Shown here piece by piece: positions 4,963 through 5,855 of a stretch of 5,855 nt of DNA (its first letter is position 1; each line of letters begins with the position of its first letter). The notes beneath the pieces were generated by a model, which ran no database searches, was not told where the DNA came from, and saw nothing but the letters and a program-made list of their open reading frames with translations. Location of the stretch: positions 1 to 5,855 of the forward strand of contig CBDUNF010000216.1 of the NCBI GenBank assembly GCA_965368515.1, written 5' to 3'. This DNA comes from JAAETI01 sp965368515 (lineage in GTDB: Bacteria > Actinomycetota > Acidimicrobiia > Spongiisociales > UBA5794). The translations under genes and the position numbers were made by a program.

Positions 4963-4967
4963 ACCAA

Positions 4968-5855
4968 ATGGCTATCCCACTACCCTCAGCCCGGTCGGTT
5001 GCGGTCAATCCCACCCAAGCGGAGATGCGTGCCTGGGTACTCGAGCATATGCCGCGGATCACCGAGACCGAGTTTGGAAATCTCAACTACAAGGCTCTGG
5101 TCAAGGCTCGGCTGGCTGCTTCGACGTTCTTCATCGTGGAAGAGGAGAACTACCAGAACCGGATGTCGCGGGCCGAGTACAACGAGTGGGCCGCCAAGCA
5201 GGACGCATACATCGCAGACAAGGACATGATCCTCATCGAGGGCTACATCGGTCCTGATCCTGACTTCCAGACCGCGTCCGCTCTCTACATGGAGAGGACC
5301 CAGGCGAACATCCCGGCGATGCAGCAGCAGCTGTATTTCCCCAAGGATGACAACTGGGATCGTGAGTTCACCGTCATCTACACACCTGGTTTGGGTGCCC
5401 CCGGCAAGCCCAATGACCGCCTGATCCTCGTTGACCACGAGAACTACGTCACCCGTGTCTTCGGTTCCGACTACTTCGGTGAGTCGAAGATGGGCGGTCT
5501 GCGCATGTGGAACCACCTCGTCTACCAACGCGGGGGCCTAGCGCTGCACTCCGGTCTCAAAACGTTCCCTGACGTGGACGGCGAGGAGAAGGTTGCGATC
5601 ATTCTCGGCCTGTCGGGTACGGGAAAGACGACTACGACCTTCCGCCAGCAGCTCGGGTCGCTACCGGTGCAGGACGACTTCAATGCGATCATGCCCGGTG
5701 GCCTCGTTTATACGACTGAGAACGGGTGCTTTGCCAAGACCTTTGGCCTCGATCCCGATGATGAGCCGACCATTTACGGCGGCACGACCCGGCCTGATGC
5801 CTGGCTCGAGAACACGCACGTTGCCGAAGACGGCAAGGTCGACTTCTTCGACGAC
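4968..5855 (+). CDS. Phosphoenolpyruvate carboxykinase (ATP) family protein, divergent; 3' end outside window
   Basis: ATP-type PEPCK converts oxaloacetate and ATP to PEP, CO2 and ADP, the entry step of gluconeogenesis. The visible 296 residues are roughly the first 55% of a family near 530-540. The P-loop GLSGTGKTT (214-222) is exact, preceded by YFGESKMGG (169-177) and LALHS (191-195, His194 aligning with Mn ligand His232 of E. coli PckA). VQDDF (235-239) gives Asp237 at the Mn-ligand Asp269 position. NGCFAKT and EPTIY..TRPDAWLENTHV then match the E. coli segment EPEIYN..RRDALLENVTV. Two departures stand out. Met175 replaces the catalytic Mn-binding Lys213, and the TGRSPKDKY loop is reduced to KARLAASTFF, with Arg48 perhaps standing for Arg65. 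The DDEHGW motif is also changed to DDFNAI. Context (acs, aldolase, mutase) favours gluconeogenesis, but the altered site leaves open another kinase or carboxykinase reaction. Family membership is secure; activity is not. Confidence 0.85.
   Translation, partial: MAIPLPSARSVAVNPTQAEMRAWVLEHMPRITETEFGNLNYKALVKARLAASTFFIVEEENYQNRMSRAEYNEWAAKQDAYIADKDMILIEGYIGPDPDFQTASALYMERTQANIPAMQQQLYFPKDDNWDREFTVIYTPGLGAPGKPNDRLILVDHENYVTRVFGSDYFGESKMGGLRMWNHLVYQRGGLALHSGLKTFPDVDGEEKVAIILGLSGTGKTTTTFRQQLGSLPVQDDFNAIMPGGLVYTTENGCFAKTFGLDPDDEPTIYGGTTRPDAWLENTHVAEDGKVDFFDD

Noticed and set aside
4868..4967. Gap before the PEPCK-like gene checked for riboswitch or small RNA
   Set aside because: After the terminator I see only a weak -10 and the ribosome site; no conserved riboswitch-like structure is apparent.
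4943..5257. Open frame of 104 codons on the + strand overlapping the PEPCK-like start
   Set aside because: Out of frame with the PEPCK family reading, low-complexity content and no domain. The PEPCK frame has the P-loop and an AGGAGG site.

Overview
The window reads as a moderately to highly GC-rich chromosome segment from a free-living actinobacterium. The class Acidimicrobiia is my best guess. The grounds are codon use dominated by G/C third positions, AGGAGG-type ribosome sites, a possible leaderless start with an ANNNT-type -10 box, and the gene types present. This placement is inference. No rRNA or marker gene in the window settles it. All six protein genes lie on the + strand. I see no mobile element, tRNA, rRNA or CRISPR array.

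Layout. Positions 1-872 hold the C-terminal half of acetyl-CoA synthetase, closed by a strong 13-bp hairpin at 895-924. A promoter at 929-957, with two 15-bp 7-1-7 inverted repeats around it, then starts a stress pair: dps (1000-1464) and a Fur/PerR-family repressor gene (1464-1871) that overlaps it by one base. A phosphoglucomutase-type phosphosugar mutase follows 43 bases later (1915-3630), with a possible leaderless promoter of its own. After a 134-base structured gap comes a DhnA-type class I fructose-bisphosphate aldolase, fbaB (3765-4811), closed by a hairpin at 4833-4867. The window ends inside a divergent ATP-type PEP carboxykinase family gene (4968 onward).

How the genes fit together. 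Acetyl-CoA synthetase, a PEPCK-family enzyme, fructose-bisphosphate aldolase and phosphoglucomutase are steps on the route from acetate through PEP to hexose phosphates and storage sugars. The region therefore looks like a gluconeogenic neighbourhood. The inserted dps-repressor pair is an oxidative-stress and iron module, and the regulator carries the metal-site pattern (including Asp at the PerR Asp104 position) expected of a peroxide sensor.

Most unusual. (1) A perfect 16-bp-arm hairpin lies inside the first codons of the repressor gene, just after the dps stop. (2) A 12-1-12 palindrome lies inside fbaB. (3) dps and fbaB share a 21-bp motif of identical geometry, GGWTGCA-N7-TGCAWCC, in different reading frames. 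(4) The PEPCK-like protein has Met where the catalytic Mn-binding Lys213 of E. coli PckA should be. (5) Two 7-1-7 inverted repeats flank the dps promoter.
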